This document shows positions 9,447 to 18,381 of a stretch of 64,000 nt of DNA, in pieces; position 1 is the first letter of the stretch, and each line of letters opens with the position of its first letter. The DNA is taken from positions 62,001 to 126,000 of the forward strand of contig NZ_AFWE01000112.1 in the NCBI RefSeq assembly GCF_000222585.1, given 5' to 3'. Source of the stretch: Vibrio scophthalmi LMG 19158 (GTDB taxonomy: Bacteria; Pseudomonadota; Gammaproteobacteria; Enterobacterales; Vibrionaceae). The notes under the pieces were generated by a model, which saw only the letters and a list, made by a program, of their open reading frames with translations, ran no database searches and was not told the origin of the DNA. Position numbers and translations under genes: made by a program.

Positions 9447-9478
9447 GAGCTGGCCTAAGCCAGCTCTTATTATTTTAT
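9447..9478 (+). terminator. Intrinsic terminator after the XRE/cupin regulator
   Basis: GAGCTGGC / GCCAGCTC stem with loop CTAA, followed by TTATTATTTT. Confidence 0.85.
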
Positions 9479-9604
9479 GCCTCTTTGCATGGCAATGAAC
9501 ATGGCAACGAATGTTCGTAAAATGTTAAATGTCACACTTTACATCTATGGGTAAATTTTAACCGTGCAAACTCACCACTATCATGTTTATTATCGGAAAC
9601 AAGA

Positions 9605-9640
9605 TTTCTTATAGGTTCCTGCTTAACTCGATCGCAGGAA
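9605..9640 (+). promoter_or_regulatory. gcvT leader: degenerate operator copy and small hairpin
   Basis: TTTCTTATAGGTTC (9605-9618) resembles the perfect palindrome at 8646. It is followed directly by TTCCTGC / GCAGGAA (9616-9622 and 9634-9640), which could form a hairpin in the 5' leader 37 bases before the gene. No glycine-riboswitch core is visible. Confidence 0.4.
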
Positions 9641-9676
9641 TCAGAAGTAGAACCAAACGGACATTTGGAGATCCCC

Positions 9677-10795
9677 ATGACTGAAGTGCTACTGACCACA
9701 CCATTGCATGATTTGCATCTTGAAGCGGGGGCGAAAATGGTCCCTTTCGCCGGTTACGATATGCCAGTTCAATACAAGTTAGGCGTAAAAAAAGAACATT
9801 TACACACTCGTGAACAGGCAGGTTTATTTGATGTGTCACACATGGGGCAATTGCGTTTAAAAGGCGTGGATGCGGCAGCATTTCTTGAAACTTTAGTGCC
9901 AGTCGACATTATCGATTTACCGGTAGGCAATCAGCGTTATGCGTTTTTTACCAACGCTCAAGGTGGCATTATGGATGACTTGATGGTGGCCAACTTAGGT
10001 GACCATTTGTTTGTTGTCGTTAATGCGGCATGTAAAACGCAAGATATTGCTCATCTACAACATCATCTTCCGCAAGGGGTTGAGCTTGAGGTGATTGAAG
10101 ATCGTGCCCTACTTGCATTGCAAGGGCCTAAAGCGGTGAATGTTTTACAGCGTTTACAACCTGCGGTGGCAGAGATGATCTTTATGGATGTCGGTCAGTA
10201 TTCTTTGCTCGGTGTGGATTGCCTCATTTCTCGCAGTGGTTACACCGGTGAAGATGGCTATGAAATATCAGTGCCAGCTGAACATGCGAAAGCATTAGCA
10301 CAAGCATTGCTTGCCGAAGAGGAAGTGGAGTGGATTGGGCTTGGTGCTCGTGACTCTTTACGTCTTGAGTGCGGTTTGTGTCTGTATGGCCATGATTTGG
10401 ATGAAACCACTACCCCTGTCGAAGCGAGTTTATTATGGGGCATTCAAAAGGTACGCCGCTCTGGTGAAGCGCGTGCTGGTGGTTTTCCGGGGGCAGACAT
10501 TATTCTTACTCAGATTGAAACAAAGCAAGTTGCGCGCAAACGCGTGGGGTTAGTTGGAGAAACCAAAGCGCCAGTGCGCGAAGGTTGTCAGTTGTTTGAT
10601 GCTGATGGTCAGCGAATTGGCAATGTAACCAGCGGAACGGCAGGACCTTCAGCAGGTAAGCCAGTTTCGATGGGGTATGTGAGCGCCGATCTTGCCACCG
10701 TCGGCACACAAGTTTTCGCTGAAGTTCGCGGAAAGATGCTACCGATGACGATCGAAAAGATGCCATTTGTTCCACAAAGGTATTTCCGAGGCTAA
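9677..10795 (+). CDS. gcvT: Aminomethyltransferase, T-protein of glycine cleavage
   Basis: 372 aa. The ATG at 9677 has GGAG seven bases upstream; the in-frame TTG at 9665 is less likely. The N-terminal folate-binding domain carries GAKMVPFAGYDMPVQY and DVSHMGQ, then RSGYTGEDGYE and ARDSLRLECGLCLYGHDL; the C-terminal barrel has VGNVTSG-like GNVTSGTAGPS. The enzyme releases ammonia from the aminomethyl-lipoyl H-protein and makes 5,10-methylene-tetrahydrofolate. It is encoded apart from gcvH-gcvP on the opposite strand with its own leader. Confidence 0.97.
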   Translation: MTEVLLTTPLHDLHLEAGAKMVPFAGYDMPVQYKLGVKKEHLHTREQAGLFDVSHMGQLRLKGVDAAAFLETLVPVDIIDLPVGNQRYAFFTNAQGGIMDDLMVANLGDHLFVVVNAACKTQDIAHLQHHLPQGVELEVIEDRALLALQGPKAVNVLQRLQPAVAEMIFMDVGQYSLLGVDCLISRSGYTGEDGYEISVPAEHAKALAQALLAEEEVEWIGLGARDSLRLECGLCLYGHDLDETTTPVEASLLWGIQKVRRSGEARAGGFPGADIILTQIETKQVARKRVGLVGETKAPVREGCQLFDADGQRIGNVTSGTAGPSAGKPVSMGYVSADLATVGTQVFAEVRGKMLPMTIEKMPFVPQRYFRG

Positions 10796-10915
10796 TTGAT
10801 TTTATTCACTTAGTGCTTGTTGGACGGATAAATTTAGGATAAAAGATCACTTTAAAATCGGCTGAGCGATAGTGTTGAGTCGATGACTATTATTCAGCAA
10901 GCTCAAGGAAGAAAA

Positions 10916-11194
10916 ATGAAACACAATGTTTATTTTGAAGGTAATGTACAGTCACTAGCGTTTACTCAACTAAGCGATGAGTCAAGTGTGGGCGTTATGG
11001 CTCCTGGTGAATATACCTTTGGTACTGCATCTCCAGAGAAAATGACTGTGATTAAAGGTGCACTAACGATCAAACGTGAAGGTGAGCTTGATTGGACTAC
11101 GTTCAAAGACGGTGAGTCATTTAACGTTTCAGGTGATTCTTCATTTGAACTTCGTGTTGAAATGGCGACCGCATATTTCTGCGAATATCTATAA
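10916..11194 (+). CDS. ppnP: Pyrimidine/purine nucleoside phosphorylase (DUF1255 family)
   Basis: 92 aa cupin-fold protein starting MKHNVYFEGNVQSL, with AAGGAAG before the ATG; the frame from 10883 adds 11 unlikely residues. VGVMAPGEYTFGTASPEKM, KGALTIKREGE and the C-terminal MATAYFCEYL are the conserved stretches of PpnP/YaiE. Characterised members cleave purine and pyrimidine nucleosides with phosphate. It is monocistronic: a GC-rich hairpin follows the stop. Confidence 0.93.
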   Translation: MKHNVYFEGNVQSLAFTQLSDESSVGVMAPGEYTFGTASPEKMTVIKGALTIKREGELDWTTFKDGESFNVSGDSSFELRVEMATAYFCEYL

Positions 11195-11219
11195 AAAAGT
11201 GCCGCGCTTAGGCGCGGCA
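11193..11219. terminator. Hairpin after ppnP
   Basis: GCCGCGC / GCGCGGC stem with loop TTAG. The plus-strand T tract is poor (ATTAACC), while the minus strand has a run of six T, so it is better as a minus-strand terminator although it follows ppnP. Confidence 0.6.
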
Positions 11220-11485
11220 TTAACCAAACTGCTTCAAATTGCAGACGACAGTGGATGATGTCTTCGTCGGTTATAATTCTTTCCCCAATCCCCACTTATA
11301 TTGCAGCTATTGAGTATAAGTAAAAATCTTAGCGTTATTCTGCGTTACTTTTTCTATCAACTCCCCTTGGTAAAACTGACCATTATGTTCGATAAATTCG
11401 ATGGGTGAGTTCGTAATATCCGTGTCTACAATTCAATCAGTTGACTATACTTATACTATCCATAATCGTTTATGAGGAGGTAAGT

Positions 11486-11788
11486 ATGGCAGTTGGTTCC
11501 CGACGTACTGACTCAAATTCACGTTATGATCCTGATGAAGGTTTTACTCCTGATCAACTTCATCGCTTCGGTCGAGTCGCTAATCGTGCTCAGATTGCGC
11601 GAGAGCAGCGTCAACGTGCGGAGGATTTAGATCTTAGTGAAGACGATGCAATCGTGAAACGTGCGAAAAAGCGAGTACTCAAGCCGATTGTTCCCTCGTT
11701 ATCGGAAAATAAGCGTTCTGTTCGTTACGCTATTTGGCTCATTGTTGCGTTAGTTGGGTTACTTTGGGTGATGTACATGACCGGTTAA
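11486..11788 (+). CDS. Small single-pass membrane protein, unknown function
   Basis: 100 aa, start chosen at MAVGSRRTDS because an excellent GAGGAGG lies six bases before the ATG. It has a charged, probably helical cytoplasmic part (RVANRAQIAREQRQRAEDLDLSEDD), a basic stretch (KRAKKRVLK) and one C-terminal membrane helix (YAIWLIVALVGLLWVMYMTG), i.e. a tail-anchored layout. I do not recognise a named family. It converges with a diguanylate cyclase whose stop overlaps its own end by four bases. Confidence 0.75.
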   Translation: MAVGSRRTDSNSRYDPDEGFTPDQLHRFGRVANRAQIAREQRQRAEDLDLSEDDAIVKRAKKRVLKPIVPSLSENKRSVRYAIWLIVALVGLLWVMYMTG

Positions 11789-12942
11789 GCGTTGTTGATC
11801 TGTCTGACATTGCCCTCTGTTAATGTGGGAATCTCTTGCAGTGAACAAAGTGTGTCACCATGGTAATACTGAAATTGATTCTTCCCCTTATGTTTCGCCG
11901 CATACATCGCTTTATCCGCGCAACGTGTTAACTCGTGTAAGTTATCTGCATCTTGAGGATATAACGCTACCCCGACGCTAACGGTTAAGCTGCTGACCTG
12001 TTTCGAACCTGAATAACTGTCCTGAAATAAATGACAAATTCGATGCAAAATACCTTCTAGATCCTGTTTGCTGCGCACATCGTAAAGTAAAATGACAAAC
12101 TCATCTCCGGCAAATCTTGCGATTGAGTAGTCGTGTTTATTACTGTCACGATCTCGGGTTCTAATGTTGTTCTTTAACCGTTTGGAGAACTGTTGTAACA
12201 CTCGATCGCCCACTTCATGCCCATAGGTGTCATTGATTTCTTTAAAGTCATCAATATCTAAAAAGACCAGAGCGGTTGTTGAAGGTAAGTGGACTATTTC
12301 TGCCAATTTTTTGGTTGCCCAATGTTCAAAACTCCACCGATTAGCCAGCCCGGTTAATTGATCGAGGTAGGCAAGATCTTCTATGCCTTCACGGTAGAGC
12401 GATTGGATATAGTTGAGCATTTTAGAGTAGTAGAAAGAGGCGGTATTGCAGATCAAGCAGATGACGACAAGGCTTAGAATGAAACGCTCATGTGAGGTAT
12501 CCAACTGAGTAAAAACCGCATCGGTAAAAAGGCTTGCGGCGATCGCTAAGGCGCAAAAGGACACACTGAACAAAAGACCGGTTCTAAATTCATTGATCAA
12601 AATCGTTGCGGCGATAATAGGGAAAATCCACATTAAGCGATCAGGAAAGCGTTCACTGTAGAGAAGCAATATCACGCCTTGCAGCATGAGTACGCCAGTG
12701 AGGATTAGGTCTGAGTAATTGAGGCTGCGATGGTAGTGAAGGTGCCAAAGATTAAGGGCTAACACCACGCAACAGACAAAGTTGATGGTCGCGAATACAT
12801 TTTCATGGTTCGCGAAGTAAGCAAAACCATAACCAGTCAACACGCAGATAGAGAGTAGCGAGCATAGGCGCACCAATTTACATTTTCGAGTTGCACGGAT
12901 ATCTGCCATTTCTTCTAAGTGTCTGCCGACAAAATTACTCAT
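11785..12942 (-). CDS. Diguanylate cyclase with N-terminal membrane domain
   Basis: 385 aa. About six hydrophobic segments fill residues 25-180, with no obvious periplasmic sensor. A GGDEF domain follows (about 200-365), with DELTSL-type start seen as DQLTGLANRWSFE, DIDDFKEINDTYGHEVGD, and the active-site loop RFAGDEF (AGDEF, an accepted variant). The inhibitory-site region RTRDRDSNKHD is longer than usual, so product inhibition may differ. It should make cyclic di-GMP at the inner membrane. AGGAGG lies about 11 bases before the ATG. It is convergent with, and overlaps by four bases, the small membrane protein. Confidence 0.88.
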   Translation of the reverse strand: MSNFVGRHLEEMADIRATRKCKLVRLCSLLSICVLTGYGFAYFANHENVFATINFVCCVVLALNLWHLHYHRSLNYSDLILTGVLMLQGVILLLYSERFPDRLMWIFPIIAATILINEFRTGLLFSVSFCALAIAASLFTDAVFTQLDTSHERFILSLVVICLICNTASFYYSKMLNYIQSLYREGIEDLAYLDQLTGLANRWSFEHWATKKLAEIVHLPSTTALVFLDIDDFKEINDTYGHEVGDRVLQQFSKRLKNNIRTRDRDSNKHDYSIARFAGDEFVILLYDVRSKQDLEGILHRICHLFQDSYSGSKQVSSLTVSVGVALYPQDADNLHELTRCADKAMYAAKHKGKNQFQYYHGDTLCSLQEIPTLTEGNVRQINNA

Positions 12943-13157
12943 TTGTAGCTATGCCTCCTGACTCATATTCTGCCCTAAGTCTAGGAGATTAAATTCACTC
13001 TGAAGTCTGGATAGCGGTGTTTTACTGTGACCAAGGTCTTGAAATTATATGAATCTATAGTGTGATTTCGTTACAAAGCGGAAAGTTGCTCGGGTTATTT
13101 GATCCGCTAAGATCATGCAGATTGACGTTGATGAGCGAGTAGTGGTGCTTTTTTTGA

Positions 13158-13183
13158 TAAAAAGATGCCCTCGGAGGAGGGCG
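13158..13183 (-). terminator. Intrinsic terminator after the 14263-13193 gene
   Basis: On the minus strand GCCCTC / GAGGGC with loop CTCC is followed by ATCTTTTTATC. It starts about 10 bases after the stop of the periplasmic protein gene. Confidence 0.75.
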
Positions 13184-13192
13184 TATGATGGG

Positions 13193-14263
13193 TTATTTGG
13201 CTTCAAGCCCATAAGGAAGTCGCGTGAAGATCTCAGGTTGATTGGTGTAGGTTGGCGCTTGGTTTACTTGTTGCCAATCGAGCAACATGATCGCGAGTAC
13301 ATTGCGGTGCTCACCTTTGGAAAAGTCAAAGTCGCCAGTATTTGAAGGTACCATACCATGCTGCTTATTAACGGCTGCGGCAATGGCCGCGCGTGTTTTG
13401 GCCACCACTGGGTCATTTTCAAGGCCGGCAAGTAAGAAGTTAATCCCTACTTCTGCGATGACATCTTCTTTTGCGCGGATCAGAATCTCATCGATATTGT
13501 CTCGATAGTAGTCATAGATCCATTGATGATCTTTTTCGTTGACCTGTTTTTGGTAATACTCTGATTCAGCAAAAATGATGTGCGTCATGCCATACAGTTT
13601 GTTGCCGTATTGTTGCGGAGAGAGTTTGCTGTCTTTATCGTCAGGGTAGGTTTTGCGAAATGCTTCGATAAAAGCCGGTACGACATCTTGTTCGCCAAGT
13701 TGGCGTAACCAGTAAACTTGATTGGCTAGCTGCGCTGCCCAAGCGCGAATCATCTCAGGATCACTGGCGTAGTGGTTAAAATCGTAACGGCGGATCACTT
13801 GACGCAATTTTGCATCTTGTTGGTGCTTGAGGCCATATTCATTTGCTCTTGCCATCGAGCCAAGTAAGTCGACGCCCAGGTAGAGATATTCTGGTGTGTG
13901 TTTTGTGACGGTATAGCGGCGCATGCTGCGTTCATCTTCGTCACCAACGTAACCTTCTAGGCGTTTTTCTGAATAAAGATAGATTTGTTCCGGAGTGTTT
14001 ACGTCTGCTGCGAAGTAATTTAATCGGCTCGCGACGCGGGCAAGATCACTCCAGATTGCCGCGGAGTATTTTTTATCTAATGTTTGGCGATACATTCGCA
14101 AACCATAGTGGCCTTCTTTGAAAGCAGGCAGTGTGAAGAGCTTTTGCTCATAAGTTTGGCGGATCAAATCAGCTGATTGTTGGTATTGTTCACTCTGTGT
14201 ATCAGCGAAAGCAGAATGTGATAGGGTTAGGCCAAGTATGAGGGTGAGAAAATAGCGGCGCAT
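13193..14263 (-). CDS. Exported protein of unknown function, possibly DUF3541
   Basis: 356 aa with a Sec signal peptide (MRRYFLTLILGLTLSHSAFA). The mature part is mostly predicted alpha-helical, rich in aromatic residues (HYGLRMYRQTL, WSDLARVASRLNYFAADVN, VYWLRQLGEQD), with no catalytic motif that I can identify. Length and composition remind me of the Vibrio DUF3541 family, but this is tentative. It stands alone between a diguanylate cyclase and alkB, with its own terminator, and is probably periplasmic. Confidence 0.7.
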   Translation of the reverse strand: MRRYFLTLILGLTLSHSAFADTQSEQYQQSADLIRQTYEQKLFTLPAFKEGHYGLRMYRQTLDKKYSAAIWSDLARVASRLNYFAADVNTPEQIYLYSEKRLEGYVGDEDERSMRRYTVTKHTPEYLYLGVDLLGSMARANEYGLKHQQDAKLRQVIRRYDFNHYASDPEMIRAWAAQLANQVYWLRQLGEQDVVPAFIEAFRKTYPDDKDSKLSPQQYGNKLYGMTHIIFAESEYYQKQVNEKDHQWIYDYYRDNIDEILIRAKEDVIAEVGINFLLAGLENDPVVAKTRAAIAAAVNKQHGMVPSNTGDFDFSKGEHRNVLAIMLLDWQQVNQAPTYTNQPEIFTRLPYGLEAK

Positions 14264-14382
14264 CGAATATCCCTAGTAAAATGATGAGTATACAACAATA
14301 ACAAACATTACTGTTGTCAATGTGAGTAATCAGTCAGATTCACGTAAAGTTATTTAAAGTCGAAATAATTCAATAAATGGCC

Positions 14383-14964
14383 CTATTTGATGGTGCGGAA
14401 GGTGAGATTAATTCGCGGCTCTTTAGGCCGTTTTGTTTTAGGTAAAGCGTGTTTCCAGTAATGCTGTAAGGTCCCGCCCATTACGAGCAAAGCGCCGTGG
14501 GAAAGCTCTAGGCGAATAGTTTCACCACTTTGGGTATGTTTAAGAGCAAACATTCTACTTGCCCCCAAGCTGAGAGAAGCTATCACGGGGTTAACACCAA
14601 GCTCGGGCTCATTGTCTTGATGCCATCCCATTGAGTCTTGACCATCGCGGTAGAGATTTAATAAGACGGAGTTGAACTGACTTTGGCATACCTGTTCGCA
14701 TCGCTGTTTTATAGCGATGATTCCTTGTGGCATTGGTTGAGCTTCGAGTGTCAGTCCTGAATATTGATAGTTGCGCTCACCATACCAAGCGATGAGCCGA
14801 GGCTGCGGAATTGTTTTACCAAATAGAGAGATGGATTTTTGCTGCCAAGCGGTTCGATGCAACAAAAGTGAATGGAGAGCATCGGCTTCTTCTTTAGCGA
14901 TAAAGTCGGGCAGGTATAAGAGCTTGCCATCCTGCACAGTTTGCCATTTCCTGCTTTTTTCCAT
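14383..14964 (-). CDS. alkB: AlkB-type 2-oxoglutarate/Fe(II) dioxygenase
   Basis: 193 aa. The iron ligands are clear: WHQDNEPELG gives His-x-Asp and LQHYWKHALP the distal His, followed by the 2-oxoglutarate-binding arginines in PRINLTFRTIK. The nucleotide-recognition lid is at the N-terminus (QPRLIAWYGERNYQYSG). It resembles the shorter AlkB homologues (AlkB2/3-like) of gamma-proteobacteria that oxidatively repair alkylated bases. It is a single gene; no ada-like neighbour is seen. Confidence 0.9.
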   Translation of the reverse strand: MEKSRKWQTVQDGKLLYLPDFIAKEEADALHSLLLHRTAWQQKSISLFGKTIPQPRLIAWYGERNYQYSGLTLEAQPMPQGIIAIKQRCEQVCQSQFNSVLLNLYRDGQDSMGWHQDNEPELGVNPVIASLSLGASRMFALKHTQSGETIRLELSHGALLVMGGTLQHYWKHALPKTKRPKEPRINLTFRTIK

Positions 14965-15185
14965 CTATTTTCTCCACTATCGGCTCAATTTATCAATAAA
15001 TTGCCTTTTTTGACGGTGAATTCTACGCCGCGTATTATAGTTTACTAATGATAAAAATATAAATTGCAGCCTCGCTCTGTTGATCATGACAGTAGCATGC
15101 AAAGCAATAGTAGCGCCAAGTTGTTTTTTTTGGCTAATAGCGCTTTAGCGAGTCGCATTTAGCTTGTTTAAGGGGGAGCGGTAGA

Positions 15186-16553
15186 ATGAAGCGCCGCCAA
15201 GGCTGGTATTGGCCGTTATTTTTATGTTGGGTAATGTTTATGCTCATTGCTGTGATGGGGGTGGAGTATTTAAATCGCTATCAACAGCAATACCTCAATT
15301 CGTTAGAACAAGAAGATGCCAAAGAAGATCTTTCCTTAGTGCGTTCTCGTTTGGAGTCGTTGATTGTCTCTGATATCTATGTTTTGAATAGCTTGCCAGT
15401 TTTGGTCGCACTAAATCCTGATATGAAGAAACTGGATTGGAACAAATTGGCTGAAAATGTTTATCAACGTAGTCGCCATATTCGTGTGATTGGGCTAGCG
15501 CCCGATGATGTGGTTAAGTATATCTATCCGCTTGAGGGTAATGAGTCCGTATTAGGGCTAGATTATCGGATGGTTCCCGAACAATGGTCTTCGATTCAGA
15601 AAGCCAAATCGATAAAAGAAACGTTTATTGCAGGGCCTGTGGAATTGTATCAAGGAGGCCGGCACTTGATTGCTCGCTTGCCTATTTTTACCGATGCTCC
15701 TTTTAACCAAAACTATTGGGGAGTGTGCAGCGTTGTGATTGATTTGACCGCTCTTTTTGAAGACGCAGGCGTATATCGGTTAGATCAGCAATATAATATC
15801 GCTCTACGTGGGGTCGATAGCTCTGGCCATGCGGGGGAGATGTTCTTCGGTGAAAAAGAAACCTTCACCAATGCTTTTGCAATTGAAAATGTATATTTTC
15901 CCTATGGACATTGGGTGATTGCGGCCTCAGCAAGAAATGATTTCTTAAATCAACTGGATTGGTATCAAGTACACAGCGCGCGCATTATTGGCTATAGCGC
16001 CTTACTTGCCATCTCGCTGTCGTTTCTTGCGATATCACGTATGTACCACACTGCAAACGAACGCTCGCTACACGATGAGCTGACGAGCTTACCTAATCGA
16101 CGTTACTTTATGTTTACTATTCAGCACCAATTCTCACTGGCGGTAAGCTCTGCCGTGAATGAGGGTTTCGCCTTGGTCAATATCGATCTCGATAAGTTTA
16201 AAGCGGTTAATGACCAGTTAGGCCATGATGCGGGGGACAAAGTATTGAAAGCGACAGCACAACGAATTCAGGGCGCGCTAAGGGCTTCAGACATAGTCGC
16301 AAGGGTTGGAGGCGATGAGTTTTTGGTTCTGTTGCCTCGAGTGATGGCTGAGCGAGATGTAGAAGCCATCATGGATACAATTAATCGAGCAGTGAGTACG
16401 ACCCCAATTATGTATGAGCATCACGCTATCAACATTGAAGTGAGCATTGGCTATGCACTCTACGACCGAAGATTTATGAGCGTGGAGGAGATGTTTAAGT
16501 TAGCTGATAGCCGAATGTATCAAGTTAAAAATCAACATCGCCAACAAGGGTAA
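15186..16553 (+). CDS. Diguanylate cyclase with periplasmic sensor domain
   Basis: 455 aa. One N-terminal membrane helix (about 7-26), a periplasmic sensor of about 240 residues that looks like a CHASE/dCACHE-type fold, a second helix (about 277-297), then GGDEF. The active loop is RVGGDEF (about 371-377) with an intact inhibitory site RASD just before it, and SLHDELTSLPNRR opens the domain. It should synthesise cyclic di-GMP in response to an extracytoplasmic signal and be feedback inhibited. The stop is immediately followed by LuxO-type boxes of the qrr gene. Confidence 0.9.
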   Translation: MKRRQGWYWPLFLCWVMFMLIAVMGVEYLNRYQQQYLNSLEQEDAKEDLSLVRSRLESLIVSDIYVLNSLPVLVALNPDMKKLDWNKLAENVYQRSRHIRVIGLAPDDVVKYIYPLEGNESVLGLDYRMVPEQWSSIQKAKSIKETFIAGPVELYQGGRHLIARLPIFTDAPFNQNYWGVCSVVIDLTALFEDAGVYRLDQQYNIALRGVDSSGHAGEMFFGEKETFTNAFAIENVYFPYGHWVIAASARNDFLNQLDWYQVHSARIIGYSALLAISLSFLAISRMYHTANERSLHDELTSLPNRRYFMFTIQHQFSLAVSSAVNEGFALVNIDLDKFKAVNDQLGHDAGDKVLKATAQRIQGALRASDIVARVGGDEFLVLLPRVMAERDVEAIMDTINRAVSTTPIMYEHHAINIEVSIGYALYDRRFMSVEEMFKLADSRMYQVKNQHRQQG

Positions 16554-16606
16554 TTGCAATTTGCAATAAACACATTTGCAAAATATATCAGATTTGCATT
16601 TTGCAA
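16554..16606 (+). promoter_or_regulatory. Two LuxO-type boxes upstream of qrr
   Basis: TTGCAATTTGCAA (16554-16566) and TTGCATTTTGCAA (16594-16606) both match the TTGCA-N3-TGCAA LuxO consensus. A further ATTTGCAAAAT half site lies between them at about 16574. The first box begins directly after the cyclase stop codon. Position about 100-150 bp upstream of a sigma-54 promoter fits an enhancer site. Confidence 0.88.
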
Positions 16607-16680
16607 AAGCGCTATGCATGATGTTTTCATGAAACAGCTGAATAATTAACCAAAAACAATCATTTAGATAAATTGAAAAC

Positions 16681-16697
16681 TTGGCACGCATTGTGCT
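16681..16697 (+). promoter_or_regulatory. Sigma-54 promoter of qrr
   Basis: TTGGCACGCATTGTGCT has GG at 16683-16684 and GC at 16695-16696 separated by ten bases, the -24/-12 pattern. It puts the start at about 16708, exactly where the Qrr sequence begins. Confidence 0.88.
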
Positions 16698-16707
16698 TTA
16701 TTAGAAA

Positions 16708-16817
16708 TGACCCTTATTAAGCCGAGGGTCACCTAGCCAACTGACGTTGTTAGTGAACCGAATATTTGTTCACAATCATACATAGCCAATCACCTTTATT
16801 GTGATTGGCTTTTTTTC
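16708..16817 (+). ncRNA. qrr: Qrr-family quorum-regulatory sRNA
   Basis: About 110 nt. It begins TGACCCTT with the first stem GACCCT / AGGGTC, then contains the highly conserved pairing core CCTAGCCAACTGACGTTG continuing TTAGTGAA (16732-16757), a TGAAC / GTTCA stem, and a strong terminator AGCCAATCAC / GTGATTGGCT plus T7 (16784-16817). Qrr RNAs act with Hfq to repress the luxR/hapR-type master regulator mRNA and activate others. Transcription is expected from sigma-54 with phosphorylated LuxO at low cell density; both the promoter and two LuxO boxes are visible. Which of the numbered Qrr copies this is cannot be said without comparison. Confidence 0.96.
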
Positions 16818-16860
16818 TGCCTACATTTCAGTAACGCAGTCGGTTTATCACTTTACTCCG

Positions 16861-18381
16861 TTAATTATCACCACAACGCTGATAACAACTTGGTTGTCGT
16901 GGGCAAACGGCTCCGCGTGAGCAGATAACTCGTGCGTCAGAATAGAGCCCTCTTTCGACCCAATTGATATTCAGTATTTTCGCAATCGTAGTAAATTCTT
17001 GCTGGATATGCCTTGGTATTGGTGCGCTGCCACCACTTTCTACACACAAGGCTTTTAACTCTTCAGCAATGGCACGCGATTGGCCGCCTTGCGCATCGAT
17101 GGCGGGGTTGAGATCTATCCCGGCACACAATACGCGATTGTTACCCGCAGGGTCGGTCATGTTGATCGATTCGCAGCAATAGATTCGCGGTTCATCCCCA
17201 ACGTGCAAAATAGAGATTTGTGCAGAAGTGGCACTCTGTGGTTCAGATAAACGTCTAAATACTGCCCAGTGTTGGCAGGGGTCGTTTACTTTACGCATAT
17301 TCCCCCACGGTAGCGGGATGCCATTACCGCGATACACCGCTTTGAGCTTGTTTTGGCCATAAGCGTCGAAATAGTGCCAGTGAGGATAAGGCGATACAAC
17401 GGTCATTCGTCGCATTGCAACGGATGGCGAAACTCCCGCCTTTTTATGTACGTCTATTTCGTAACCATTGCGATCGAGCAACTGACGAAAGGGCACTTTA
17501 GGGCAGAGCAAGGCGCCAGCGAAGAAACTGGATTCAAAATCGCGCCATGCTTGCAAAATATCTTTCGAGTTTAACTCTGAGCTGCTGTTTTGATCCGGAT
17601 GCTCTTCCCAGCTATTTGCATGACCGACCGAAAGAACACTTTTTAAGCCTTCTTTTGAGTGCAAGACGCAATGGCCGATATAAACCGCTAGGTCATACTT
17701 GAGACGAGTGGGGTAATCACGCAGAATTTCATTAATATAGATAAAGCCCGGCGGTTCAAAAAACGAAGTGACCACTTGTTTTGCGCTGACCCCCAGTTCA
17801 TCGATCACATCTTGTGGCGAGCGGGAAATCCAACGAATCGTCAGCCCCATACTACGAGCGATATCCATAAGATCTTGCGCCGACAAATTCAAGCGCTTGA
17901 GGCCAACCTCTTCCGCAGCTCTTTCGAGATCGGGAAAGTGGTTTTGATGACTCTCTTGATGAGCACGGATCAAAAGGTGCGCAAATTGACGACCAGTAAT
18001 GCCGGTTTGCGAGAGCATTTCTGGGATGGCGATTTGTAAAATGTCTTTTGAGAACAGAAAGCTTGGCTCGAGCGCCATGCCGCTGATCCCACCGCGGTTG
18101 CCTTTATCGGGGGTAATGGCTTCGTGAGCAGGCTCATCATCTAAAAACCAAGCCGGATCTTTTTGGAATACTTCGGCGATCACTTCAAGCATATCGATGC
18201 TTGGTACGCGCTTTCCTCGCTCTATCATCGAGAGATAAGAAACGGAGGGTGCATATTCAGGATTGATTCGAATGCAACGCGCAGAGAGATCTTCCATCGT
18301 TAAATGGTTACGCTTCCTAAGATTCCTAATTTTTGTTCCTAGGAAATGGGACTGACGTATCAAGCTTTTTGACAAGGACAT
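16861..18381 (-). CDS. Large XRE-type regulator with fatty-acyl-regulator-like architecture (DUF3612-like)
   Basis: 506 aa. The N-terminal HTH (about 10-75: SYLSMIERGKRVPSIDMLEVIAEVFQ) is followed by a long middle with an IrrE/ImmA-like region (KYDLAVYIGHCVLHSKEG, about 230-250), and a C-terminal part with HWAVFRRL and a cysteine cluster (ICSRGAVCPRQPSCYQRC). This is the layout of RamB/PrpR-like short-chain acyl regulators; Vibrio members of the group are, I believe, called DUF3612. It diverges from an orphan malate-synthase-G-like gene across ~160 bp holding a 14-bp-period repeat array. Control of that gene and of itself is the natural inference. Such regulators respond to acyl-CoA or glyoxylate-pathway signals in other bacteria. 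Confidence 0.82.
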   Translation of the reverse strand: MSLSKSLIRQSHFLGTKIRNLRKRNHLTMEDLSARCIRINPEYAPSVSYLSMIERGKRVPSIDMLEVIAEVFQKDPAWFLDDEPAHEAITPDKGNRGGISGMALEPSFLFSKDILQIAIPEMLSQTGITGRQFAHLLIRAHQESHQNHFPDLERAAEEVGLKRLNLSAQDLMDIARSMGLTIRWISRSPQDVIDELGVSAKQVVTSFFEPPGFIYINEILRDYPTRLKYDLAVYIGHCVLHSKEGLKSVLSVGHANSWEEHPDQNSSSELNSKDILQAWRDFESSFFAGALLCPKVPFRQLLDRNGYEIDVHKKAGVSPSVAMRRMTVVSPYPHWHYFDAYGQNKLKAVYRGNGIPLPWGNMRKVNDPCQHWAVFRRLSEPQSATSAQISILHVGDEPRIYCCESINMTDPAGNNRVLCAGIDLNPAIDAQGGQSRAIAEELKALCVESGGSAPIPRHIQQEFTTIAKILNINWVERGLYSDARVICSRGAVCPRQPSCYQRCGDN

